From Rugosimonospora acidiphila (GTDB lineage Bacteria > Actinomycetota > Actinomycetes > Mycobacteriales > Micromonosporaceae): a stretch of DNA of 64,000 bases. The first letter of the stretch is position 1. Each line of letters starts with the position of its first letter. Below, piece by piece: positions 9,172 to 16,211 of the stretch. The DNA lies in the NCBI RefSeq assembly GCF_039543385.1, contig NZ_BAABJQ010000003.1, forward strand, positions 248,001-312,000, written 5' to 3'. The translations under genes were made by a program, and so were the position numbers. The notes under the pieces are model-generated. The model was not told the DNA's origin, made no database searches, and saw only the letters and a list, made by a program, of their open reading frames with translations.

Positions 9172-9756
9172 TCACCGGCGTGCCCGGCGGTCAGCGACGG
9201 CGACGGTGCAGAAAAGTATGCCGCCGATGAGGAAGTACGCGTCGATGGAGCTGGTGGACCACAGGGTGTACGCGGAGGGATGTGCGTCTCCCAGTGTGTG
9301 CTGGTAGGTCATTCCGGTGAGTCCGTTGTGTGCCAGGCCGGTGCTGCGCAGTGCCGTGTCGAGCAGCCCGGACAAGCCGCGGAGGGTCAGCAGTACACCG
9401 CCGATCCAGGAGCAGGTGACCAGCGTCCAGCCGGGAAGCTTTGCGCCCCATGGCATGGAGAACGCCAATGGTACGACCGCGCCGATGATGAACATGACGC
9501 CTAGGGCGACGGTGAACGCCCAGTCCGCGAAGCTGTCGGCCTTAGGCGTGGTGACGCTCGCGTCCCCGAAGCCGAATTGGCCGCCGAGCTCCCAGTAGAC
9601 ATGGAAGCCTGCGAACAGCACGACCCAGGCGAAAGTGGCAACGCCGAGTCTTCGCTGAAACGGGGGAGTTGGCGGCGTTGTGGCTGCGGATGTGTGCCCC
9701 GCCCGCAAGGAAACAACCATCGAGCGACCCCCGTAACGCGCGTGTGCCTCGGACAT
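9172..9756 (-). CDS. DUF3995-like four-helix membrane protein
   Basis: A protein of 194 residues with four predicted transmembrane segments (about 42-60, 80-105, 110-130 and 165-185). The pattern LFAGFHVYWELGGQFGFG in the first helix is characteristic of the DUF3995 family (HxYWxxGG). Later stretches WGAKLPGWTLVTCSWIGGVLLTLRG and a C-terminal helix ending in RRARR complete the family layout. Function is unknown; it is an inner-membrane protein. The first ~30 residues are low-complexity Ala/Thr/Pro, so a later start is possible. Confidence 0.75.
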   Translation of the reverse strand: MSEAHARYGGRSMVVSLRAGHTSAATTPPTPPFQRRLGVATFAWVVLFAGFHVYWELGGQFGFGDASVTTPKADSFADWAFTVALGVMFIIGAVVPLAFSMPWGAKLPGWTLVTCSWIGGVLLTLRGLSGLLDTALRSTGLAHNGLTGMTYQHTLGDAHPSAYTLWSTSSIDAYFLIGGILFCTVAVADRRARR

Positions 9757-10042
9757 CGTGCGGACGATCGTGCCATCAGAGGTTCACGCCGGTGGGACTC
9801 CGTCTCCACGCGGCGCTACTTCGACTCCAGGGTCTGCGACCAGCCCTGTGAGCAGCCTGAGCGAGGCTGACAGGCAGCTGAGCTGGGAACCCGGGCGCCA
9901 CATCCCTTCATGCTCCCGTACGCCGTCAAGCTCGGCGCCTTCCTGGTCCGCGGTGTCGCGGTGTTTGCGGGGCCGGAGACCCGGACGGTGGATTTTGGCG
10001 ATGCCGTAGCCGTAGCGGTCGAGTAGTCGCCGGGGCACCGGC
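9757..10042. other. Intergenic, unresolved
   Basis: No gene recognised. A short + strand frame at 9910-10026 reads MLPYAVKLGAFLVRGVAVFA and ends in VAVAVE; it has protein-like composition but no ribosome site and no family I know. It directly abuts the scrap mosaic at 10043, so it may be another broken end. Confidence 0.3.
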
Positions 10043-10190
10043 TCAGATGTCGTGAAGGAACATGGTCATGGCGCTGAGGCGGTCGCCGGTCAGGGTGAGC
10101 ACCATCGGCCCGCCGGATCGCTCGAACCCGTCCCCGACCAACTGCGAGGCGAACGCCGGCTGTCCGTTCATGCGAGTGGGGCGCCGCCGG
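10043..10190 (-). pseudogene. C-terminal scrap of a SigJ/TIGR02960-like ECF sigma factor
   Basis: The minus-strand frame ending at the TGA at 10043 reads RPTRMNGQPAFASQL ... GPMVLTLTGDRLSAMTMFLHDI. This is the typical last strand set of the SnoaL-like tail domain of long ECF sigma factors (usual pattern TRANGQPAF ... VLTL.GDRI..ITRFL). Everything upstream, including the sigma-2 and sigma-4 regions, is gone; similarity breaks at about 10190, where an unrelated fragment on the opposite strand begins. Identification rests on about 45 residues. Confidence 0.55.
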
Positions 10191-10198
10191 ATCCGCGG

Positions 10199-10331
10199 CC
10201 GGGCGATGATCTACATCGCGGACGACGTCGCGCTGGACGCCCCAGCCGGACGGCTCACCGGCAGCCGCGAGTTCCTCGGGCCGTTCGCGGAACAGGTCCT
10301 GATCCGCGCGGAACTGATCGCGGGGCGCCCC
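10199..10331 (+). pseudogene. NTF2/SnoaL-like protein, internal scrap
   Basis: On the + strand the frame reads MIYIADDVALDAPAGRLTGS, then FLGPFAEQVLIRAELIAG. This resembles a common actinobacterial nuclear-transport-factor-2-like family (pattern FIADDVVCDAPAGRI.G...F..PF......AELIAAFGDE). Only about 40 residues survive; the frame then meets an unrelated sequence and stops at 10346. It has no credible start of its own and lies antisense between two other scraps. Confidence 0.5.
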
Positions 10332-10380
10332 GTGAGGTGCCAGTGATGAACCAGATTTGTTGAACATGTTCACCTCCGCC
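10325..10380 (-). pseudogene. Start of a short-chain dehydrogenase, truncated
   Basis: The minus strand shows a good ribosome site (GGAGGTGAAC) followed by ATG, then in a neighbouring frame QQIWFITGTSRGAP, the beginning of an SDR (usual opening QQIWFITG.SRG.G). After the glycine motif the coding stops at the border of the NTF2-like scrap. Only about 15 residues remain, and a one-base shift separates the start codon from the motif. The call is short but the motif is specific. Confidence 0.45.
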
Positions 10381-10444
10381 TTCAGAGCCCCGTCGGCCCC
10401 AGCCCGGTCCCGCCGGTCGCGTCCAGGACGCGGTGACCGTTCGG

Positions 10445-11056
10445 CTACGCGCCGGGCAACGATTCGCTGGCGACCGCGTCCCGCACGTCCAGATAGCCGT
10501 CGCTGGCCCGAAACAGCGCGTCCGCGAGTGGTTCGAGTTTGCCGGGACCCCAGCGCCGCTCCTCGTAGGTACGGGTGTGGGCGCGGAGGGAGCGCAGGCT
10601 GACCGCCAGCTCGTCCTGCATGCGCGAGCGCGAGTCCGCCAGCGTCGGGGCGGCGATACGGACGCTGTCTCCGTGCCCCTCGCGCAGCGCGACCAGCGTG
10701 TTTTCCCGGACCCCGTCGACGTCGTCCCACACCAGGGCTGGCCGGTCGATGCGGTGATTCCATACTGGGGCATGCGCGGACCGCCACCAGGGCAGGACCG
10801 GGCTGGTGGCCAGGCGAGTGGCGTTCGACCAGTGTTGCGCGCCGGGCGGCTGGCTGCACCAGGCAACGTCGTCGACTGGAAGGTCGACGCACAGCGCGAC
10901 CGTCACGGTTTCGAGTTCTCGTATGGAGCCGAGGATGTCGCCGACTGCCCACAGTTGAGTCACCCGCAGCGGGAAGATCGAGGACGGCCGGGTGGCCATG
11001 TCAGCGCAGATCTGCGACAACGACTCGACATGATGCACGGCACGGGCCCATTTCAT
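10445..11056 (-). CDS. Conserved actinobacterial protein (DUF7711-like)
   Basis: A protein of 203 residues. The ATG at 11056 (MKWARAVHHVE) is chosen because the conserved-looking sequence starts there; the longer frame upstream is Pro/Arg-rich noise. Conserved-looking blocks are RPSSIFPLRVTQLWAVGDILG, VTVALCVDLPVDDVAWCS, GAQHWSNATRL, PVLPWWRSAHAPVWNHRIDRP and DGVRENTLVALREG. I associate these with a family annotated as DUF7711; the number is from memory. It is soluble, of unknown function, and stands alone on this strand. Confidence 0.75.
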   Translation of the reverse strand: MKWARAVHHVESLSQICADMATRPSSIFPLRVTQLWAVGDILGSIRELETVTVALCVDLPVDDVAWCSQPPGAQHWSNATRLATSPVLPWWRSAHAPVWNHRIDRPALVWDDVDGVRENTLVALREGHGDSVRIAAPTLADSRSRMQDELAVSLRSLRAHTRTYEERRWGPGKLEPLADALFRASDGYLDVRDAVASESLPGA

Positions 11057-11297
11057 GAGCTCATCCTGAACTACCGGGACGACCGGCCGGGCACGGGCCC
11101 CTGCCGCGGGGCCGGTCGCGGCGGGACGCCCGGAGCGAGGTGTATACGCGCCGAGTTCGCCGCACTCGCGGACGTCCACTCAAGCCTGCTTCCATGTACA
11201 CCCACCCGCGCGAAGGCGTAGGCGGACATGAGGTGCCCGGGTCGCGAGCCGCCGAGGAGCCGGGACTGTGGCGGGGACGGTAGTCCGGCGGGTCGTG

Positions 11298-12401
11298 TCA
11301 GCCCCAGACCCGCTGGGCGGTGCTGACCACCAGGTCGAGCTTGCGGCGCTGGTCGTCCCATGTCAGCGGGTTGCCCTGAACCTCGGAGGCGAACCCGCAC
11401 TGCGGGCTGATCGCCAGGGCGTCCAGCGGCAGGTACCGGCTGGCCTCGTCGATCCGGCGTGCCAGGTCGTCGGGGTCCTCCAACTCGCCGGACTTCGTGG
11501 TGACCAGGCCGAGTACGACGGTGGTGCCCGCGGGTACGTGCTGGATGGGCGCGAGGCCGCCGGCCCGCTCGGTGTCGTACTCCAGCAGCCAGTGGTCGAC
11601 GGGAATCTGCCCGAAGACGTCTTCGGCGATGCCGTCGTACGTGCCCTCGTTGAACCACTGGCCACGGTAGTTGCCCCGGCAGATGTGCATGCCCACGGTG
11701 ACCCCGCGCTCGCGGAGGCTGGCGACGATGCGGGAGTCGGCCTCGACGCAGCGCCGCAGCAGTTCCCGCGCGTCGAGCCCCTCGGCCTCGAAGACGGCGA
11801 TGAGCTTGTCGTTGACGAAGCTGGTGAAACAGGGGGCGTCGATCTGGACGTGCCGCACGCCGTCGCGGACCAGCGCGTCGACCTCGGTCTGGACGACTGC
11901 GGCGAGGTCGTCGATGATGTCCGCCCGGGTCGGATAGGCGTGGCCGCTCACGCCCGCCTGCCAGTTGGCGACGACGAAGTTCGTCACCTCGGGAAGAGTG
12001 ATTTTGAACGGTCCGGGTGCGTACCGGGCCAGGAACGCCGCCTCCCTGTCAGTGAACCGTTCCCGGTGCGCCAGCTTGCCGCCGATGAGGTTGAGGATCG
12101 CGTCGTCGGAGTGCCGCTCGTCCTCGGACGCGTTCCAGTCGAGTACGGGAGCCTGGCTGACGAAGCCGTCCGTGTGCCCGGTGAGCTGGCTCATGAAGTC
12201 GTTGCGGCGGTATTCCCCGTCGGTGTAGGGGCCGATGCCGCTGTCGCGCTGCACGCCCAGGATCACCTGGATCGCGGCGTCCTCGACCCTGGCCAGCGCG
12301 TCCGCGTCGATCCGGCCGGCGGTGTGGTCCTCGCGCGCTCGCAGGAGTTCCGGGGGACGCAGCAGGCTACCGACGTGTGTCGCCCTGATCGGTGCGAACA
12401 T
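11298..12401 (-). CDS. MetE C-terminal-like cobalamin-independent methyltransferase
   Basis: A protein of 367 residues, the size of stand-alone relatives of the MetE catalytic half. It starts FAPIRATHVGSLLRP, the usual opening of this barrel. The zinc site is complete: His239-x-Cys241 (MHICRGN), Glu284 (WLLEYDT) and Cys335 (ISPQCGFAS), matching His, Cys, Glu and Cys of MetE. It most likely moves a methyl group from a methyl donor to a thiol; whether the acceptor is homocysteine is open, because the tetrahydrofolate-binding N-terminal half of full MetE is absent. It precedes a GNAT gene on the same strand by 45 bases in the other order (the GNAT gene lies upstream), so they may share a transcript. 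Confidence 0.85.
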   Translation of the reverse strand: MFAPIRATHVGSLLRPPELLRAREDHTAGRIDADALARVEDAAIQVILGVQRDSGIGPYTDGEYRRNDFMSQLTGHTDGFVSQAPVLDWNASEDERHSDDAILNLIGGKLAHRERFTDREAAFLARYAPGPFKITLPEVTNFVVANWQAGVSGHAYPTRADIIDDLAAVVQTEVDALVRDGVRHVQIDAPCFTSFVNDKLIAVFEAEGLDARELLRRCVEADSRIVASLRERGVTVGMHICRGNYRGQWFNEGTYDGIAEDVFGQIPVDHWLLEYDTERAGGLAPIQHVPAGTTVVLGLVTTKSGELEDPDDLARRIDEASRYLPLDALAISPQCGFASEVQGNPLTWDDQRRKLDLVVSTAQRVWG

Positions 12402-12446
12402 GGGGGTTTCCCTCCGTTGGATGGCTGCTCAAGATCATGTGGTGGC

Positions 12447-12947
12447 TCAGGTTAGACCATCTTCGACGGCTCCAACGCGTGAGGGGAGCTTCTCGAGGAA
12501 GACGAGCGGCTCGGCCCCGTGCGGCGTGGGCATGTCGTGGTAGCCCAACCGTCGGTACAGGCGGATGTTCGGCTCGCTCTTCGGCCCGGTGAACAGCTCG
12601 AACCGGGCGACCCGGTCGGCCCAGCGCTGCTCGACGTCCGCGATCAGTCGGCTGCCGATGCCGTGGCCCTGCAGGTCGGGTGCGACGGCGAGCCGGCCGA
12701 TGTGACAGGTCTGCCCGTCGAGCCGGGCGCGAACGGTACCGACGATCCGGGTACCGAGCACGGCCTTGCGCACCTCGCCGCCGGTGATGGCCGCGCGGAT
12801 CTCGTCGAGCGTCTCGACCAGCGGTGGCAGGGTGAAGTCGTCATGCAGGGCGCCCTCGGTGAGGTATGCGGCCCGCTGGAGGGTGAGCACTTCACCGGCG
12901 TCCTCGGTGACGGCCCCGGCGATGGTCAGGTCAGCGATTTGCGTCAC
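12447..12947 (-). CDS. GNAT-family N-acetyltransferase
   Basis: A cytoplasmic protein of 166 residues. The acetyl-CoA-binding motif A is RLAVAPDLQGHGIGSRLIADV (residues about 84-104; V-x-P then Q/G-x-G-x-G). Motif B follows as FELFTGPKSEPNIRLYRRLGYH. The N-terminal helix region (LTLQRAAYLTE) and length fit single-domain GNATs. The acceptor substrate is unknown. It lies directly upstream of the MetE-like gene. Confidence 0.85.
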   Translation of the reverse strand: MTQIADLTIAGAVTEDAGEVLTLQRAAYLTEGALHDDFTLPPLVETLDEIRAAITGGEVRKAVLGTRIVGTVRARLDGQTCHIGRLAVAPDLQGHGIGSRLIADVEQRWADRVARFELFTGPKSEPNIRLYRRLGYHDMPTPHGAEPLVFLEKLPSRVGAVEDGLT

Positions 12948-13040
12948 GGTTCATTCAAACACCGATGGCGTGGTCGTGAGCGGGCTGAGGCGGCTGCTCA
13001 GCAACGGCGGTGCGTACGGGAATCCTGCCTCTGGACTCGC

Positions 13041-13070
13041 GCGCAGGCGGGGCTTTCGCCCCGCCTGCGC
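13041..13070 (-). terminator. Hairpin terminator after the quinone oxidoreductase
   Basis: Arms GCGCAGGCGGGGC (13041-13053) and GCCCCGCCTGCGC (13058-13070) form a perfect 13-bp stem with a TTTC loop, 21 bases past the end of the oxidoreductase gene at 13091. It has no U-run, as is usual for high-GC terminators. Confidence 0.7.
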
Positions 13071-13090
13071 CGGGCCCGTGGCGTCGCGGG

Positions 13091-14044
13091 TCAGGGGATC
13101 ACGACGATCTTCTTGCCGGGTGAGGAGGCCTGTGCCTCCCACGCCTGCGGAGCTTCGTCCAGCGAGTAGGTGGCCGTCGGCAGCGTCAGCGAGCCCGTTG
13201 CTGCGAGAGCCGCGACGTGCTGGTAGCTGGCGATGATGTCGGCCGGGTCCGCACGGGTGGCGCTGAAGCCGATGAGCGTCAGCTGCGCGGCGCGGAGCCA
13301 TTCGACGTGGAATGCGGTCCCGTCGCCGCCCGCCGCGCCGACGTTCAGATAGCGGCCTCCTGGCTTGAGGCATGCTAGTGCCGATTGAGCCCAGGGGCCC
13401 CACACCGGGTCGACGACCAGGTCCACGGGACCGCCAAGGGAGGCCAGTTGCTCGGATAGCGGTTCCTCGCCAAGTAGCGCCACGCCGTCCACGGCGGGGG
13501 AGACCTGCGCGAGGCGCTCGGGATTGCGGCCGGCCGCGATGATGCGCTTGGCGCCGGCCAGCCTCGCGAGCTGGATGGCGGCCGTGCCCAGGGGCCCAGT
13601 GGCGCCCAGCACCAGGACGCTGTCATCTGCCTGTATCCCTGCCTTGCGCAGCGACAGGTCCGCGCTCGTGCCGACGGCGCCGATCGCCGCGGCCGCGACA
13701 CTGTCGAGTTCCTCCGGTACCGGGACGCACGTCGCACGGTCGGTCAGCAGAAGCTCGGCCATCCCGCCGTTGACACCCGGGACCAGGCCCGCGGGGACGG
13801 TAGCGTGCACTCGTAACCCCAGGTCGGGTCCGGACATGATGGTGCCGACCATCTCGATGACGGGAACGTATGGGAGTTGCGGTGTCCCGGCCCGGTGATG
13901 CCCCGAGGCGATATGCAGGTCGATCGCGTTGAGAGCCGCCGCCTCGACCTTGACGAGCACAAGGTTGCCGGTGGCCGGCGATGGGTCGGGACGGGTGGTC
14001 ACGCGTGGTGCGGTGCCGAGCGTGTCGATCACTGCGGCCTTCAT
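13091..14044 (-). CDS. Zinc-independent quinone oxidoreductase-like MDR protein
   Basis: A protein of 317 residues in the medium-chain dehydrogenase/reductase superfamily. The GroES-like N-half includes VKVEAAALNAIDLHIASG. The nucleotide-binding half carries VLVLGATGPLGTAAIQLARLAGA (about 142-164), with the Gly-rich turn of an NADPH-type Rossmann fold. The Cys/His/Asp zinc ligands of alcohol dehydrogenases are absent, so it is of the quinone-oxidoreductase type. Its ATG overlaps the stop of the upstream hydrolase (ATGA at 14041-14044), so they are translationally coupled and share the TetR-controlled promoter. Confidence 0.85.
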   Translation of the reverse strand: MKAAVIDTLGTAPRVTTRPDPSPATGNLVLVKVEAAALNAIDLHIASGHHRAGTPQLPYVPVIEMVGTIMSGPDLGLRVHATVPAGLVPGVNGGMAELLLTDRATCVPVPEELDSVAAAAIGAVGTSADLSLRKAGIQADDSVLVLGATGPLGTAAIQLARLAGAKRIIAAGRNPERLAQVSPAVDGVALLGEEPLSEQLASLGGPVDLVVDPVWGPWAQSALACLKPGGRYLNVGAAGGDGTAFHVEWLRAAQLTLIGFSATRADPADIIASYQHVAALAATGSLTLPTATYSLDEAPQAWEAQASSPGKKIVVIP

Positions 14045-14892
14045 TGCTGCGTCTCCTTCGTGGCGGGTGGGCGGTTCTGGGCGTCGTGCGTCTGGCTGTC
14101 GCCGTCGAACGCGGAGTTCGCGAGCGATGTGAGTTCGGCGGCGACGGCGGCCGGGCTGGTCGTGTGGGGGAGGTGGCCGCTGTCGATGACCACGAGCCTC
14201 GACCCGCGGATCAGGTCTCGGGCCGTCTCGGCGGCGCGGAGCGGCAGGACGGGGTCGCGTCGCCCCCAGACCAGCACGGTGGGGGCTGTGATCCTCCCGG
14301 CCTGGGCACGGAGGTCGTGCTCGGGGAGGTTGAAGCTGCGCCAGATCTCGGTGACTGCCGTCACTCCCGGGGTGGTGCGCGTGATCGCGATGGCGCGGGC
14401 CCGCGCCCGGTGGTCGGCGGCGGTACGCGGGCGCGTGTACGCATGGGAGAACAGCGGATAGATGCGGCGGACGAACCAGGGATGGCTCATCAGCGCGCAG
14501 AACAGACGGCCCGAGAGCCGGGAGCCCTCGAAGCCACCGCCGTCGATGATCATCAGGGCCTTGACCAGGTCGGGCCTTCTGATGGCCAGCCGGGCGGCGA
14601 CGTTGCCGCCCACCGAGTTGCCAGCCAGGACGGCGCCGTCGGGCGTGAGCGATTCGAGGAGTTCCTCGACGATCTGGGCTAGCCGCAGTTCGGTGGACGC
14701 CGCCGTGCCGGCCGGGGACCGGCCATGGCCCGGCCAGTCGATGGCGATGCTGCGGAGCCCATCGGGCAGCAGCTTGCGGATCTCGTCGTAATCGTGTTGG
14801 TCATGGCCGCCGCTGGGCAGCAGGACGATCGGATCGCCGCTGCCGTGAGAGTCGTAGGCGACCGTCCCTGCGGATGTCGACACTCTGATCAT
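14041..14892 (-). CDS. Alpha/beta hydrolase
   Basis: A protein of 283 residues with a classical fold. It has an oxyanion region PIVLLPSGGHDQHD (HG replaced by SG), Asp-Trp-Pro-Gly-His-Gly-Arg-Ser at residues about 52-59, nucleophile elbow AGNSVGGN (Ser near 93), acid WGRRDPVLP and catalytic His in IDSGHLPH. It is the first gene of a two-gene unit with the quinone oxidoreductase and is divergent from a TetR regulator, with a perfect palindrome in between. Such sets often handle toxic or aromatic compounds, but the substrate cannot be read from the sequence. Confidence 0.85.
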   Translation of the reverse strand: MIRVSTSAGTVAYDSHGSGDPIVLLPSGGHDQHDYDEIRKLLPDGLRSIAIDWPGHGRSPAGTAASTELRLAQIVEELLESLTPDGAVLAGNSVGGNVAARLAIRRPDLVKALMIIDGGGFEGSRLSGRLFCALMSHPWFVRRIYPLFSHAYTRPRTAADHRARARAIAITRTTPGVTAVTEIWRSFNLPEHDLRAQAGRITAPTVLVWGRRDPVLPLRAAETARDLIRGSRLVVIDSGHLPHTTSPAAVAAELTSLANSAFDGDSQTHDAQNRPPATKETQQ

Positions 14893-14909
14893 GGACTGAG
14901 CTTACTACG

Positions 14910-14929
14910 GTGACCGACCGGTCGGTCAC
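14910..14929. promoter_or_regulatory. Perfect TetR-type operator between divergent genes
   Basis: GTGACCGACCGGTCGGTCAC is a perfect 20-bp palindrome, placed 17 bases before the hydrolase start and about 43 bases before the TetR start. Its size and symmetry are typical for TetR dimers, and the core ACCGACCGGTCGGT recurs in actinobacterial TetR targets. It most likely controls both directions. Confidence 0.8.
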
Positions 14930-14971
14930 TCAGGTCAACGCCCCGGCGATGACGGGCATATACTCCGGGCG

Positions 14972-15526
14972 GTGGTAGAAGGAACTCGAATCGCCGGCGC
15001 GCTGCAGACACGCGAGGCGCTGCTCGACGCTGGCGCGGCTCTGGCGGAGGAGCACGGCCTTGCCGGCATCAGCGTGAACATGGTGGTCGCGCGGGCAGGT
15101 GTCGCCAAGGGAACCTTCTACGTGCACTTCAAGGACCGCGCAGCGTTTGTCGATGCCATGCACGCGCGCTTTCACGCGCGGGTCGAGGCCGCTGCCGGCG
15201 AGGCGATCGCGGGACTGCGGCCCGGTGCCGAGCGGCTCTTCCGCGGTTTCGTGGCTTACCTCGATGTCTCGCTCGCGAACAGGGGAGTCAAGGCCCTCTC
15301 ACTTGAGGCCCGTTCGGACCCGGCCGTGCAGGACTCGATGGCAGCGCGCCGCGAGCGCCTCGTCGCCGCGGGCGTGGCCGACCTGGAGGCCATGGGCTGG
15401 GACGACGCCGAAGCGGCGGCGCAACTGCTGGCAGCGATGACCCGGGAGATCTCGGTACTGGAATTCGACGCCGGCCATCGACTGCCGGCATCACGTCGCG
15501 CGCTGAAGCGGTTCCTCAGGATCTGA
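14972..15526 (+). CDS. TetR-family transcriptional regulator
   Basis: A protein of 184 residues with a GTG start at 14972. The N-terminal HTH is textbook: TREALLDAGAALAEEHGLAGISVNMVVARAGVAKGTFYVHFKDRAAFVDAM (about 12-64). The C-terminal ligand-binding half is all-helical with no recognisable specificity. It is divergent from the hydrolase/quinone oxidoreductase pair and faces the perfect palindrome at 14910-14929, so it is probably a self-regulated repressor of that pair, released by a small molecule. Confidence 0.9.
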   Translation: MVEGTRIAGALQTREALLDAGAALAEEHGLAGISVNMVVARAGVAKGTFYVHFKDRAAFVDAMHARFHARVEAAAGEAIAGLRPGAERLFRGFVAYLDVSLANRGVKALSLEARSDPAVQDSMAARRERLVAAGVADLEAMGWDDAEAAAQLLAAMTREISVLEFDAGHRLPASRRALKRFLRI

Positions 15527-15669
15527 ACCGTCTGGTCGGGGCCCGGGTCGTGACGACGCGTCCGCTAGGAGTGCCCTGCATAATTCGGCGAGGCCGCAGC
15601 CCGCAACCAACCTGGCCGAACCCGCCACCCGACCGCCCACGCCACCGTCCCGACCTCGCGGGAGCCACC

Positions 15670-16071
15670 ATGACAACCCCGCCCCGCCTACCGTCCATCC
15701 GATTGCGGTGGACGCCGGGTCAAAGCGTCGTCAGCTGGACGTACGACAACGTCGAAGCGAGCAGAGACTACCCAGCGCCACCGCACACTGTCATCGCCTG
15801 GCCCGACCCACCCAGCATCATCGTCGTCGAAGCACAGCACGACCTGCATCCTCGTCTGGACAACGCCGTCGTCCTCAATCCCGACGGCACCGAGCGGTCA
15901 CGACTACGGCCGCCAAAGGTCTCGCCCGAGCCCTCCTGGGACATCGGCTTCTATGCTGTCTACGCCGATCCGACCGGCCTGGTCGCGGCCTTCGCCACCC
16001 GAGTCGGCGACTTCTGGGGACGACCGGACCTCAACACCGGGCAACTCAGCGGCATCGCGCAATGGCGGTAG
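15670..16071 (+). CDS. Hypothetical protein (133 aa)
   Basis: The start is ATG 15670, with GGAG five bases before it; the longer frame upstream is Pro/Arg-rich and unlikely. The protein is beta-rich, with IRLRWTPGQSVVSWTYDN, a VLNPDGTERSRLRPP turn, and WDIGFYAVYADPTGLVAAFATRVGDFWGR near the C-terminus. The pattern resembles small beta-propeller-blade or sandwich proteins. I do not recognise the family. No signal peptide or membrane segment. Confidence 0.65.
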   Translation: MTTPPRLPSIRLRWTPGQSVVSWTYDNVEASRDYPAPPHTVIAWPDPPSIIVVEAQHDLHPRLDNAVVLNPDGTERSRLRPPKVSPEPSWDIGFYAVYADPTGLVAAFATRVGDFWGRPDLNTGQLSGIAQWR

Positions 16072-16157
16072 CCCGGACCTTTCCGTCAATCTTTTCAGAC
16101 ACGCAACACCAGCCTCTCAAGGCGTGCTGCTGCTTCTTGGGAGTAAGCCAACTCCGG

Positions 16158-16189
16158 CCGGGGCCGGCCAGGCAACTGGTCGGCCCCGG
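16158..16189. terminator. Bidirectional hairpin between convergent genes
   Basis: CCGGGGCCGGCC (16158-16169) pairs with GGTCGGCCCCGG (16178-16189), with one G-T pair and an 8-base loop. It lies between the ends of the hypothetical gene (16071) and the phosphatase gene (16212), and can serve both. Confidence 0.55.
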
Positions 16190-16211
16190 TGCCGAGCCTC
16201 GGCGAGTGGGG

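Noticed and set aside
9910..10026. 38-codon + frame MLPYAVKLGAFLVRG ...
   Set aside because: Protein-like but no ribosome site, start context or known family; too short to call.
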